This document shows positions 1-8,150 of a stretch of 64,000 nt of DNA, one piece after another. The number at the start of each line of letters is the position of its first letter. The first letter of the stretch is position 1. Source of the stretch: Lacinutrix venerupis (lineage in GTDB: Bacteria; Bacteroidota; Bacteroidia; Flavobacteriales; Flavobacteriaceae). A program made the translations under genes and the position numbers. The DNA lies in contig NZ_RCCH01000008.1 in NCBI RefSeq assembly GCF_003663945.1, forward strand, positions 1-64,000. Reading direction: 5' to 3'. A model generated the notes under the pieces. The model ran no database searches. It was not told the DNA's origin and worked only from the letters and a program-made list of their open reading frames with translations.

Positions 1-114
1 AAAGGAGAAACAGAATTAGCAATAGACTGTGGTAATAACTGCACAGAAGAGCAACACCAAATGAACAGACGTTCTCAGTTTAGAATCATGAGCGGAGGAC
101 CTAAAGCTAATTAA
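1..114 (+). CDS. OmpA-family protein, C-terminal end (partial)
   Basis: The reading frame enters from the left edge and ends at TAA 112-114. The visible 37 residues include ELAIDCGNNC, EEQHQMNRR and SQFRI. This matches the end of the OmpA-like peptidoglycan-binding domain of Bacteroidota, where a Cys pair is followed by an NRRS-type helix and a short tail. Such proteins sit in the outer membrane or periplasm and hold the envelope to peptidoglycan. The rest of the protein lies outside the window, so TPR or WD40-like parts cannot be judged. A strong hairpin follows the stop codon. Confidence 0.72.
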   Translation, partial: KGETELAIDCGNNCTEEQHQMNRRSQFRIMSGGPKAN

Positions 115-160
115 AAAACATCTAAACAAAAGTTTAACCAACTAATACAACCAACAAAAA

Positions 161-190
161 AAGCCGCAACTAAGTTGCGGCTTTTTTATT
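161..190. terminator. Bidirectional intrinsic terminator
   Basis: The 10-bp arms AAGCCGCAAC (161-170) and GTTGCGGCTT (174-183) flank a TAA loop. A T-run follows on the plus strand and an A-run precedes it, so it can end both the OmpA-family gene and the convergent TPR/anti-sigma gene. Confidence 0.88.
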
Positions 191-197
191 TTATTTA

Positions 198-947
198 TTA
201 CTCTAACTTATCTAATAAATCCTGAGCTTCTTTAAAGTCATCTGCTTCTTCTGGAATTTGTTTTAAATAAACAATTGTAGCGTCAATATCTTTTTGTTTA
301 AGTTTACTTAAGGCCGAATACCAAAGTGCTCTATTTTTATAGACAGATTTTCCAACTACTATTTTGTTTAATTGTGTATCTGCTATTTTAAAGTTATCCA
401 ATTCAATATTAGTAATGGCATAATACAGTTGTAATTCGCTATTATTAGGATCGGTATCTAATATTTTTTTTAATAATGAATTTGCTTTATCATAGTTTTT
501 ATTATTAAAAGCTTTTGTGGCTTCTATTAATTCTTTTACATTATTTTCACTCCTTACAATAGTCATTGGCTCATGACTATTAAAATCTGAATAAGTAGGA
601 TCAGAAAATTGATTAAACACAAAAAAACCAACTAATAATGCAATACAGGCAGCCGCTAAATATTTTATTATATTAAACGGTTTACGTTTTGGTGTAACAA
701 TTTTTGTAGTTGTTTTTTCTTTGTTAAAGTAATTTTCAGATACTGTATTTAAATTGTTTTTAAAAGCATTAGTTTCATCTTCATTTCTAATAGTATTCTG
801 TAAAAAAATGGTTGTATCTAAATACAAATTAAAATTGCTTGAAAACTCAAGATCTGAATCCATCTTGTCTTGAAACTTTAAAATTTCATCGTCAGATAAT
901 TCTCCGTTAATATAAGCGTCAAATAAAATATAATCTTCCTCTTGCAT
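198..947 (-). CDS. Putative anti-sigma factor: membrane protein with TPR domain
   Basis: This 249-residue protein has a cytoplasmic N-terminal part (about 1-60, acidic and helical, with DAYINGELSDDE as in anti-sigma N-domains), a basic stretch, one membrane segment at about 95-112, and tetratricopeptide-like helices at about 135-249. It starts 5 nt after the stop codon of the sigma factor gene, so the two are almost certainly co-transcribed. A cytoplasmic sigma-binding domain joined through the membrane to a periplasmic TPR sensor is the usual plan of a transmembrane anti-sigma factor, which keeps its sigma factor inactive until a signal arrives. No zinc-binding HxxxCxxC motif is present. The role is inferred from order and topology; a TPR protein without anti-sigma activity remains possible. 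Confidence 0.7.
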   Translation of the reverse strand: MQEEDYILFDAYINGELSDDEILKFQDKMDSDLEFSSNFNLYLDTTIFLQNTIRNEDETNAFKNNLNTVSENYFNKEKTTTKIVTPKRKPFNIIKYLAAACIALLVGFFVFNQFSDPTYSDFNSHEPMTIVRSENNVKELIEATKAFNNKNYDKANSLLKKILDTDPNNSELQLYYAITNIELDNFKIADTQLNKIVVGKSVYKNRALWYSALSKLKQKDIDATIVYLKQIPEEADDFKEAQDLLDKLE

Positions 948-952
948 ATTTA

Positions 953-1534
953 TTAATAATTAAGTTGATTAAACTTTGGAGACTCTTGAACCAATTTTGT
1001 TAATTGTCCAATACATAAAGATTTCTTTTTTCGAGCATAAGCATAACTTATATTCAAGCTTTTTGCTACTTCTTCCATAGAATTTATTTTAAAAGTAGCC
1101 TTTATTAAATCTTTACATGCTTTTCCTAGTTTATTAAACATCTCGTTAAATAAGTCTTGTTTTTCTCCAAATAGTAATGTTTCATAAGCTAATTCTTGTG
1201 CACCATCATCTTTAAATAAAAGCTCTTCGTTAATTGTTACCTCTTTATTTTTCTTTTTTTTGAGTTCGTTTAACCATTTACGTTTACATAATAGAAAAAA
1301 GTATGCATCAAAAGGACAGGTGAGTTTTAAATCTTTTTCTTTTGCTTGATTATATATTGTAACTATAGTTTCTTGTATTATGTCTTTTGCTTGTTCTGCG
1401 TCTCCACTATTTTGCTTAATATAATTAACCACTTTAGGCACAAATTTTTGATAAATAGCTTCAATAATAAAGGAATTATTATTTAATAAGCCGTCTATAT
1501 ATTTTTGGTCTTCGTGAATTTTTTTTTCACTCAT
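953..1534 (-). CDS. RNA polymerase sigma factor, sigma-70 family (ECF type)
   Basis: This 193-residue protein has sigma region 2 at about 24-95, with the DIIQETIVTIYNQ helix and a Trp/Lys-rich stretch for -10 binding and melting. A Lys-rich linker leads to sigma region 4 at about 130-180, whose helix-turn-helix (SMEEVAKSLNISYAYARKK) would bind the -35 element. Regions 1 and 3 are absent, as in ECF sigma factors. The next gene (5 nt away) encodes a membrane TPR protein, its likely anti-sigma factor. Reading away from its start, three plus-strand units carry one shared promoter design (1591, 2184, 3296), the best candidate targets. No copy of that motif was found on the minus strand ahead of this gene, so autoregulation is not evident. 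Confidence 0.88.
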   Translation of the reverse strand: MSEKKIHEDQKYIDGLLNNNSFIIEAIYQKFVPKVVNYIKQNSGDAEQAKDIIQETIVTIYNQAKEKDLKLTCPFDAYFFLLCKRKWLNELKKKKNKEVTINEELLFKDDGAQELAYETLLFGEKQDLFNEMFNKLGKACKDLIKATFKINSMEEVAKSLNISYAYARKKKSLCIGQLTKLVQESPKFNQLNY

Positions 1535-1590
1535 AATCCCATAATTATCAGTTAGTTTCTAAGCAATTTAAAAAAACTTTGCAAAACAGA

Positions 1591-1627
1591 GGTAACAATT
1601 TTTAAATGGTTTTGATATAAGGTTGTA
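1591..1627 (+). promoter_or_regulatory. Shared ECF-type promoter, copy 1
   Basis: GGTAACA at 1591-1597, a 16-nt spacer, GATATAA at 1614-1620, then GTTGTA at 1622-1627. The offset from the first G of GGTAACA to the G of GnTGTA is 31 nt, the same as in the copies at 2184 and 3296. A 16-nt spacer suits an ECF -35/-10 pair. It lies 57 nt from the divergent sigma factor start. The link to that sigma factor is inferred. Confidence 0.72.
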
Positions 1628-1672
1628 AAAGGCAAAGTGCCAAAACACTTAAACATTAAACATTTAGAAATT

Positions 1673-2164
1673 ATGAATTATTTAAATAGAAATTACAAAC
1701 GTGTAATTAAAAACAAAATTAGAGTAAGTAAGACTTCCATTTTAATTATTGCAACAATAGTATTTAGCTTTTTAAACGTAAACGCTACAAATTTAAAAAC
1801 ATCAATAAATACTAAAGTGAATTTAGACATTACAACAGACGATTTAATAAAAATTTTCGATTGGTCTGTTAAAACTAACACAGGAGAATTTTCTGGAACA
1901 GCCTCAACATTATTCGATGCAAAAAAAAGAGCTAATATGGTTGGTCAAGGAGTAATAGTTTTAGAACAAAAAATAGTAAGCTATTATGTGTTAAGAAGTG
2001 AAATACACTCTAAAACAAACCGAACTTACTTTTGGGAAGTTATAAGTGAACACGGTTACGCAAAAGGATTTAGCTCTAGTGAATTCTCTGCAAAACGAAT
2101 GCTCCATTTACTTGCCAAAGGAGATATTGTATCCTACAGAATAATAGAAAATAAGATTAAATAA
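1673..2164 (+). CDS. Small exported protein of unknown function
   Basis: Not recognised as any family. The preferred start at 1673 gives 163 residues. It is favoured over the in-frame ATG at 1637 because ACATTTAGAAATTATG here matches ACATTAGAAATCATG ahead of the next gene, and the first codons also resemble each other (MNYLN against MKNLK). The N-terminus is basic, followed by a hydrophobic segment (TSILIIATIVFSF) ending near NVNAT, so it is probably exported. The mature part is about 120 residues, beta-rich and basic at its end, without cysteines. It is read from the first of three matching promoters and is thus a likely target of the divergent sigma factor. Confidence 0.68.
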   Translation: MNYLNRNYKRVIKNKIRVSKTSILIIATIVFSFLNVNATNLKTSINTKVNLDITTDDLIKIFDWSVKTNTGEFSGTASTLFDAKKRANMVGQGVIVLEQKIVSYYVLRSEIHSKTNRTYFWEVISEHGYAKGFSSSEFSAKRMLHLLAKGDIVSYRIIENKIK

Positions 2165-2183
2165 AAAAAAATTATAAAAACTA

Positions 2184-2220
2184 GGTAACAAAACAATTAT
2201 CAAGTTTATGTAAAGATGTA
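2184..2220 (+). promoter_or_regulatory. Shared ECF-type promoter, copy 2
   Basis: GGTAACA at 2184-2190, TATGTAA at 2208-2214 and GATGTA at 2215-2220, with the same 31-nt offset as the other two copies. It sits 20 nt after the stop codon of the preceding gene, giving the lipoprotein gene its own promoter and a leader of about 20 nt. Confidence 0.7.
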
Positions 2221-2242
2221 AACCAATAAAACATTAGAAATC

Positions 2243-3226
2243 ATGAAAAATTTAAAAACAGTATTTGCAAGTTTATTTATTACAGGATTAGCACTATTAA
2301 CAAGTTGCGATCCTAATGAGAGTGTAGAAATTTCTCAAGAAGTAAAAATTCCGCCTACAATGGAAGCTTTTCAAAATATTAGAGAACAAGCTTTAGAAAA
2401 TAACACTCAAACCTTTCAGTTCGATGGCAATGATGGCAATATTACTTTAACATCAGACAATGGAGTACAAATTAATATTAACACTAATTGTTTAACACTA
2501 AACGGTAATCCAGTTTCTGGAACTGTAGATCTTAAATACGTAGAGCTATTTGAAAAAGGAAATATGCTTACAACTCATAAACCTACAATGGGAGAGTTAC
2601 CAAATGGAGATAAGGCGTTGTTAATTTCTGGTGGTGAATTTTTATTAGAAGCCACACAAGGCGGAATAGCCTTAAATACTAATTGTAATATACAATTAGT
2701 GGTGCCAAATAGTTTAACTGGTGGTGCAGATCCAGCAATGACACTTTGGGAAGGAACAATAGATAATGAAGAAAATTTAACTTGGGATGAAGTTGAAGAT
2801 GCTACAGGACAAGGAGGTGTATTTGTTGAAGGAGGAGAGTATTATGCCTTTTTAGGTCAGTTTGGGTGGTCTAATATCGACCGTTTTTATAACGATCCTA
2901 GACCAAAAACATTAATTAAGGCACAAGCTCCTGTAGGATATAATTTTACAAATAGCGCTATTTACTTATCGTATGATGGTGAAGATTCAGGATTAGCTTC
3001 TTTAGACACTTACGATGGAACGTTAAACTTGTTTAGTGAGCATTATGGACAAATACCAATAGGTTTAGAGTGTCATGTAATTTTTGCAACCGAAGACAAT
3101 GGTGTTTGGAGATACGCTGTAAAACCAGTAACTATCGTTGCAGACGATATTATATCATTTAATTTTAACGAAACAGCTCTTGCAACAGAAGCCGAATTTG
3201 TAAATATTATTAATGCGCTACCATAA
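2243..3226 (+). CDS. Secreted lipoprotein of unknown function
   Basis: This 327-residue protein starts with a signal peptide ending in a lipobox (ALLTSC, Cys about 22), so it should be lipid-anchored in the envelope. The mature part has alternating short strands (GNDGNITLTSDNG, VSGTVDLKYVELF), a repeated Asn/Gly-rich pattern and a GGEYYAF segment. It looks like a beta-sandwich protein of the kind common in flavobacterial envelopes; no enzymatic motif is seen. It has its own copy of the shared promoter and is followed by a strong terminator, so it forms a one-gene unit. It may carry the signal to, or be induced by, the sigma/anti-sigma pair; this is inference. Confidence 0.75.
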   Translation: MKNLKTVFASLFITGLALLTSCDPNESVEISQEVKIPPTMEAFQNIREQALENNTQTFQFDGNDGNITLTSDNGVQININTNCLTLNGNPVSGTVDLKYVELFEKGNMLTTHKPTMGELPNGDKALLISGGEFLLEATQGGIALNTNCNIQLVVPNSLTGGADPAMTLWEGTIDNEENLTWDEVEDATGQGGVFVEGGEYYAFLGQFGWSNIDRFYNDPRPKTLIKAQAPVGYNFTNSAIYLSYDGEDSGLASLDTYDGTLNLFSEHYGQIPIGLECHVIFATEDNGVWRYAVKPVTIVADDIISFNFNETALATEAEFVNIINALP

Positions 3227-3244
3227 TTTTTAATTCCTACTTTT

Positions 3245-3278
3245 AAAAGGTCAGAAAAAAAATCTGACCTTTTTTTTA
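3245..3278 (+). terminator. Intrinsic terminator after the lipoprotein gene
   Basis: AAAAGGTCAGA (3245-3255) pairs with TCTGACCTTTT (3263-3273) across an A-rich loop, followed by more Ts. It lies 19 nt after the stop codon. Confidence 0.9.
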
Positions 3279-3295
3279 ATAAATATTAAAAATAG

Positions 3296-3332
3296 GGTAA
3301 CAAATATATTACTGTATTGATATAAAGGTGTA
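3296..3332 (+). promoter_or_regulatory. Shared ECF-type promoter, copy 3
   Basis: GGTAACA at 3296-3302, GATATAA at 3319-3325 and GGTGTA at 3327-3332. The 31-nt offset is identical to the other copies, and TTGATATAA is shared with copy 1. It drives only a very short unit that ends in its own terminator. Confidence 0.7.
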
Positions 3333-3352
3333 GAACATTAAAACACATGATT

Positions 3353-3442
3353 ATGAAAAATGCAGAATTAATCCAGGAACAAGTTTTTTATTTTAGTATT
3401 CGCCTTATTATTTTGTTAAGTGTATTAGCCTCAATTGCATAA
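3353..3442 (+). CDS. 29-residue putative membrane peptide
   Basis: ATG at 3353 opens a 29-codon frame ending in TAA at 3440-3442. The peptide begins MKNAELIQEQ and continues into one hydrophobic segment (FSIRLIILLSVLASIA), so it would be a single-pass membrane peptide. An in-frame ATG two codons upstream (3347) is possible. It is supported by a full promoter (3296) with a matching GAACATTAAAACA leader and by a terminator 12 nt downstream, so the transcript serves only this peptide or is itself a small RNA. No homologue is recognised. Confidence 0.5.
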   Translation: MKNAELIQEQVFYFSIRLIILLSVLASIA

Positions 3443-3453
3443 AACTATATTTT

Positions 3454-3484
3454 AAAGCTAGGAGTTTACTTCTAGCTTTTTTTT
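3454..3484 (+). terminator. Intrinsic terminator after the 29-residue ORF
   Basis: AAAGCTAG and CTAGCTTT arms enclose a smaller AGT/ACT pairing; an eight-T run follows. It closes the short unit begun at 3296 and separates it from the PKD-domain gene. Confidence 0.85.
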
Positions 3485-3552
3485 AAATGCTGAAGGATTT
3501 ATTTTAAAAATTCAGTTTTTGTATATTTAATACTATTAACCATATCGCTATT

Positions 3553-5511
3553 ATGAAAAATCTATATTCCTTTCTTGTTTTTGCTTTTCTTTTTCAATTT
3601 GTATTTAGTCAAGATTCCCAAGTTATAGATACAACTCGAAGAGTAGCAAATATTACATATAATAAAAATGGAAACGAGGTGAAATTTACACCTAAAACAC
3701 CTCCTTTAAACCAAATAGCAGGAGCACCAAAAGCATTTTATAAACATTTTTGGGAATTTGGAGATGGCGATTATAGTAAAGAAGAAACACCAACAAAAAA
3801 ATATAATAATACTGGTGATTACGAAGTAAAGTATTGGGCCACTAATGTTTATGATACAGGAAAACCACCAACTTCTAGACCAAAAAAAATAAATATTGAT
3901 AACGCAAGTGATACTGCAGAAGCTTCAAAGTCTATGACAGAAGATATTGCTCTTATTCGCAATCGAGAGCCCAGGCCAAATGAAGAAATGGTAGTAGTTA
4001 TGAGCTATAAAAATTATAAAGACTATGCTACCAATGGGACGCTTCATTTATATTTTAACGAGCAAAAATATAAAGCAGATAATTTTGAATTAGCAGATAC
4101 AAGAGTGTATAATAACGAACAAGTAATAGAAAGCGAAGATTATGTTTTCTCACACGAGATTGACGATGAGCAAGCTTTTTATGCTTCAGCAAAAAATAAT
4201 ATTAATTTACTAAGAGCAAAATTTAAAGATTCTACAGAAAAAGAAAATTTAGAATTAACCTTGGCCGAAAGCAAAGCCACATATAAAAAATCGACCGTAG
4301 TAAAGTTCGATAATATGAAGCCAAACGAAGAACGAAACATTTTTTACACCTTTAAAACAACACCAGAAATGTTAAAGGATACTAGTGCTATAATTTCGGT
4401 AAGAAGCATTTATATTCCAGACGATAATTACAAAACGCATAAGGTAAAAGATATGGAAATGGAAATTGTTACCTCTCACGATCCTAATAAAATGTCTTCT
4501 AATGCTACGTTTTTAAATTATAGGTTAGTACGTTTTAAAAGGCCAAAATTTAAAATTCGTTTTCAAAATAATGGAGAAGGACCAGCAAATACTATTCGGT
4601 TAGAAACAGATATTCCAGAAATGTTCGATAAAAGCACTATTCGCGTAGAAGACATGTATCCTAAAGTAAAAATTTGTCCTAAACAGGAAGTAAGTTATAG
4701 TTGTTTAGATACCACTTACACTAGTAAACAAGCCATTTTTACCTTTAAAAATATTTATTTACCAGGTAGCGAACAAAAAAATGTTAAGGATTACGATTCC
4801 ACACAAGGCTTTGTAAAATACAGTTTAAAGTTTGGAAAAAATTTTCATAAACAAAAAACAAAATCTAGAACGGCTATAATTTTCGATAAAAACGAACCTA
4901 TAATTACCAATTACTCGACCACTCGTTTTTTGCCAGGCATATCTATTGGTGCAAAAGCAGGATACAACTCTTTTAATAATCTTAATGACTCTAAAAGTTA
5001 TTTTGTAGGAGCAACAATTTCACCTTACAAATCATATAAATGGTATTGGCAAGTAGAACTATTAAACAGCTTTCACCAGTTTAATGGAAATAAAATAATT
5101 ACCGAAGAAAATATAGATACCGCTACATTTATTGGTAGAGAGCGTACCACTATAGCAAACAGTTTCGACAATGTAGATTGGGAATTACCTGTGTTAATTA
5201 GATATAACATAAATAATTACATTGGTTTGGGAGCAGGACTGCAAGGCATGATTTCGTTAAGTGAAAAAAGCACAAACAGTATAAAGATAGATCGCGCTCA
5301 AACTGAAAATGGTTTAGATATAGAACCATATCAAAACATTAGCGAAACAACTATAGTAACAAGTGAAAGTTTTTCAAACTTTAGAACAGGTATACTGTTT
5401 GAAGTTACAGCTGGTTTTGCCAGAATAGGACCAAGTCTTGGCGCTCGTTATATATTGAATTCTAAAGAAAATTATAACTATATGCAGCTTTATGCTATCT
5501 GGAAATTCTAA
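3553..5511 (+). CDS. Secreted PKD-domain protein with C-terminal barrel-like region
   Basis: This 652-residue protein has a signal peptide (about 1-19, ending VFSQ) and a PKD domain at about 50-105 with the typical FWEFGDG start and YEVKYWATN strand. A long beta-rich middle follows with DUF11-like strands (about 310-440: PKFKIRFQNNGEGPANT). The last 190 residues have alternating aromatic and glycine strands (SIGAKAGYNS, GLGAGLQGM, GILFEVTAGFARIG, final LYAIWKF) that resemble an outer-membrane beta-barrel. A C-terminal aromatic residue fits an outer-membrane protein. It lies just ahead of the CHAT protease gene (47-nt gap) and may share its transcript. Its binding partner is unknown; PKD domains usually mediate protein or glycan contacts. 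Confidence 0.75.
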   Translation: MKNLYSFLVFAFLFQFVFSQDSQVIDTTRRVANITYNKNGNEVKFTPKTPPLNQIAGAPKAFYKHFWEFGDGDYSKEETPTKKYNNTGDYEVKYWATNVYDTGKPPTSRPKKINIDNASDTAEASKSMTEDIALIRNREPRPNEEMVVVMSYKNYKDYATNGTLHLYFNEQKYKADNFELADTRVYNNEQVIESEDYVFSHEIDDEQAFYASAKNNINLLRAKFKDSTEKENLELTLAESKATYKKSTVVKFDNMKPNEERNIFYTFKTTPEMLKDTSAIISVRSIYIPDDNYKTHKVKDMEMEIVTSHDPNKMSSNATFLNYRLVRFKRPKFKIRFQNNGEGPANTIRLETDIPEMFDKSTIRVEDMYPKVKICPKQEVSYSCLDTTYTSKQAIFTFKNIYLPGSEQKNVKDYDSTQGFVKYSLKFGKNFHKQKTKSRTAIIFDKNEPIITNYSTTRFLPGISIGAKAGYNSFNNLNDSKSYFVGATISPYKSYKWYWQVELLNSFHQFNGNKIITEENIDTATFIGRERTTIANSFDNVDWELPVLIRYNINNYIGLGAGLQGMISLSEKSTNSIKIDRAQTENGLDIEPYQNISETTIVTSESFSNFRTGILFEVTAGFARIGPSLGARYILNSKENYNYMQLYAIWKF

Positions 5512-5558
5512 AGGTTTTTATAAACAAGCATAAGTAAATATTATTTTAATAGTCAATA

Positions 5559-8150
5559 ATGAAAAACCTCTTAGTTATCTTATTTTTATTAAGCTTTGGA
5601 AGTGTTTTTTGCCAAAGTATAGAAGATGCTATATATAATGCTACAGATACTTTTAATGCTAAAAAATCTCCAGAAGCTCTAGCAGCATTAAATAAAAACA
5701 TTGCAAATTTTGAAAGTAGGTTAACCTCCATAGAAGAGTATATGGCATTTATCTACCTTTTAGTAAATAAAGCTTATTATCTAGATAAAAACAATAAAAA
5801 TAGCACTGCAATTTCTACTTATGAAAAAGCTTGGAAGTTATATAAAGATAAAAATATTGCAAGCTCTTACGATTTTGATATTATAGAAAACTGTTTAAAA
5901 CCTTTAGGAATATTATATAATAGAGTTGGAGATTATTTAAGTTCCGAGAACATTACAAAAAGCTATATTGATTTAGCCAAAAACAATAACGATAGCAACC
6001 AGGTTGTAGCTGGTATTATAAATTTATCGAGACTGTATCAAACTTTAGGAAAACACCAACAATCTATAAAGCTTGTAAACTATGGACTTAATATAAAAAA
6101 AATTAATGCACAGCAGAAAAGGATATTAAAAGGTATAAAGTCCAGAAGTGAGATTAGACTGAACCGAGATGTAATTATTATAGACAAAGTAGTTTCTCCA
6201 TTAAAAACTTTTGGTAACATTCAAGAGAAGGAATTAAGTTACGAGTTAGCTATGCAAAACAAGGATTATGCAAAAGCTTTAAAGGTTTTTAAAAGTTTAA
6301 AAAACTTAAAAAGAGATCAACTATCTTCCGCAAGTTTATTATCCAAATTATATTTTCAAGAAGCTCAACTTTACTTTTTGTTAAATGATTTTAATACAGC
6401 AGAAAGCACTCTTAAAATAGCTTTAAAATATTTACTCCCAGATTATAATTCTAAATCTATATTAAGCGAAGATAATTTGTATCCAGAAAATACGTTTATT
6501 GAAATTTTCGATTTATATGCTGCCTTGCAATCTAATCCTGAAAAAGCTTTAGAGTATTACAATTTAAGTTTTTATGTAATCGATTTGTTGGCTATGAACA
6601 CTACATCTCAAGAAGGGAAATTTATTTTATTAAACGAATATAGAAGCCGTAGCGAAAAATGTTTAGATTTACTTTATAAGCTTCAGAATAGTAGTAATAA
6701 ATCAAATTACACTTTGCAAGCATTAAAGCTTTCCGAACGTTATAAATCTAAAGTTTTAAAAGAAACAGTAGAAAAAAAGAATTTAGTAAAATTATATCCG
6801 GAGGATTCTTTGTTAATCTTACAACAAAGATTATTGCAAGAACAGCAACAACTTACTAACCGATTATATAAAACACCTTTTAAAGACATTTTAGACTCAA
6901 AAACTATAATTAGAGAGCAACTAGCATCTATTAACATAGAACTAAAAAAAGTAAATAAAGATGTAGAAAAAAAATATAAACGTTCACAAAGTTCGTTTTC
7001 AATATCAGCTCTAAACTCAAGACTTAAAGAAGACCAAGCTACATTAGTAAATTATTTTTATGATAAAAAAGCTATTTATCAAATTATAGTTTCAGAACAA
7101 GCAACAGCATTTAATAGAATTATATTAAGTAAGGAAAATACTAAAAACATTAAAAATTTTATTAACTATTTCGAAAGTTCATCATCTATTAATAATAATA
7201 TTTCAAATTTTACAGAAGATGCATATTCAATTTACAAATTATTGAAACTAGATATTATAAAAGATAAAAGTAATCTTATTATAATACCAGATGGTTTTAT
7301 AAATTTTATTCCTTTTGATGCACTTTTAACAGCAAAAAGTGAAACTGAAAAATTCGATAGCATGCCGTTTTTTGTAAAGTTTCATCAATCAGTTTTTAAT
7401 GCTTCAGTTTTATTGTATATAACTAATTCTTCACCTAAAAATAAACATAGTGTTTTAGGCGTATTTCCTGTATTTAAAGATACAAGTCAAGAATTGTCTT
7501 ATTCTTTAGACGAATCTAAAAATTTAAAAAAAGAAATTAAAACAACACTTTTAATGCACGCAAATGCAACAAAAAGTAACTTTCTTAAACAGGCAAAAAA
7601 GCATTCTATTTTGCATTTATCCACTCATGGCACTGGAGGAGATTTTTTTAACCCAGCACAAATAGCTTTTATAGACGAGCCTCTATCTATTAACGAGTTA
7701 TACAACATAAACCTTAATCCAGAATTAGTAGTTTTAAGTGCTTGCGAAACTGGAGTGGGAGAGCTTAAGCGTGGCGAAGGAGCTTTAAGTATAGCAAGAG
7801 GTTTTCAATACGCAGGAGCTAAAAAAGTGTTGTATTCGTTATGGCAAATTAGTGATTTATCTACGTCTAAGATTATGACTTCGTTTTATAGAAATTTAGA
7901 TAATACAACATCTATTAGTTTTGCTAATCACCAGTCTAAAATTGAATATTTAAATAATAAAAACATAAGTAATATAAAAAAATCGCCATATTACTGGAGT
8001 GCTTTTACACTTTATGGTGGTTTTGACCAAGTAGAGCATAACTATTTTAATAAGTGGTTAATAATTGGAATTTCAATAGTAATTATCCTATTTTTACTTT
8101 TCTTATATAAAAGAAATAATGGAAAACGCTCTGTGGGAATTTCTACTTGA
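5559..8150 (+). CDS. Exported TPR-CHAT protease (caspase-like), membrane-anchored
   Basis: This 863-residue protein has a signal peptide (about 1-19, SVFCQ), helical tetratricopeptide-type repeats at about 20-400, a coiled-coil-like stretch at about 400-480 (rich in Glu, Lys and Gln), and a CHAT domain at about 490-825. The CHAT dyad is visible: His690 in HLSTHGTGG and Cys729 in LSACETGVGE, followed by the GEGALSIARGFQYAGAKKV segment typical of the fold. A hydrophobic segment (about 832-850) and a basic tail follow. With the signal peptide, the protease faces the periplasm while the tail is cytoplasmic. CHAT domains are caspase relatives that cleave specific partner proteins once TPR or other sensor domains are engaged. 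The retropepsin gene begins inside its 3' end, which suggests coupled translation. The substrate is unknown. Confidence 0.9.
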   Translation: MKNLLVILFLLSFGSVFCQSIEDAIYNATDTFNAKKSPEALAALNKNIANFESRLTSIEEYMAFIYLLVNKAYYLDKNNKNSTAISTYEKAWKLYKDKNIASSYDFDIIENCLKPLGILYNRVGDYLSSENITKSYIDLAKNNNDSNQVVAGIINLSRLYQTLGKHQQSIKLVNYGLNIKKINAQQKRILKGIKSRSEIRLNRDVIIIDKVVSPLKTFGNIQEKELSYELAMQNKDYAKALKVFKSLKNLKRDQLSSASLLSKLYFQEAQLYFLLNDFNTAESTLKIALKYLLPDYNSKSILSEDNLYPENTFIEIFDLYAALQSNPEKALEYYNLSFYVIDLLAMNTTSQEGKFILLNEYRSRSEKCLDLLYKLQNSSNKSNYTLQALKLSERYKSKVLKETVEKKNLVKLYPEDSLLILQQRLLQEQQQLTNRLYKTPFKDILDSKTIIREQLASINIELKKVNKDVEKKYKRSQSSFSISALNSRLKEDQATLVNYFYDKKAIYQIIVSEQATAFNRIILSKENTKNIKNFINYFESSSSINNNISNFTEDAYSIYKLLKLDIIKDKSNLIIIPDGFINFIPFDALLTAKSETEKFDSMPFFVKFHQSVFNASVLLYITNSSPKNKHSVLGVFPVFKDTSQELSYSLDESKNLKKEIKTTLLMHANATKSNFLKQAKKHSILHLSTHGTGGDFFNPAQIAFIDEPLSINELYNINLNPELVVLSACETGVGELKRGEGALSIARGFQYAGAKKVLYSLWQISDLSTSKIMTSFYRNLDNTTSISFANHQSKIEYLNNKNISNIKKSPYYWSAFTLYGGFDQVEHNYFNKWLIIGISIVIILFLLFLYKRNNGKRSVGIST

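Noticed and set aside
1637-1672. Upstream start for the small exported protein at 1637
   Set aside because: The leader before 1673 matches that of the lipoprotein gene, and the extra 12 residues would only lengthen the N-terminus ahead of the signal segment.
3553-8150. Start-proximal GGTAACA promoter for the PKD and CHAT genes
   Set aside because: No GGTAACA element was found in 3486-3552 or 5512-5558, so these genes do not carry the shared promoter.
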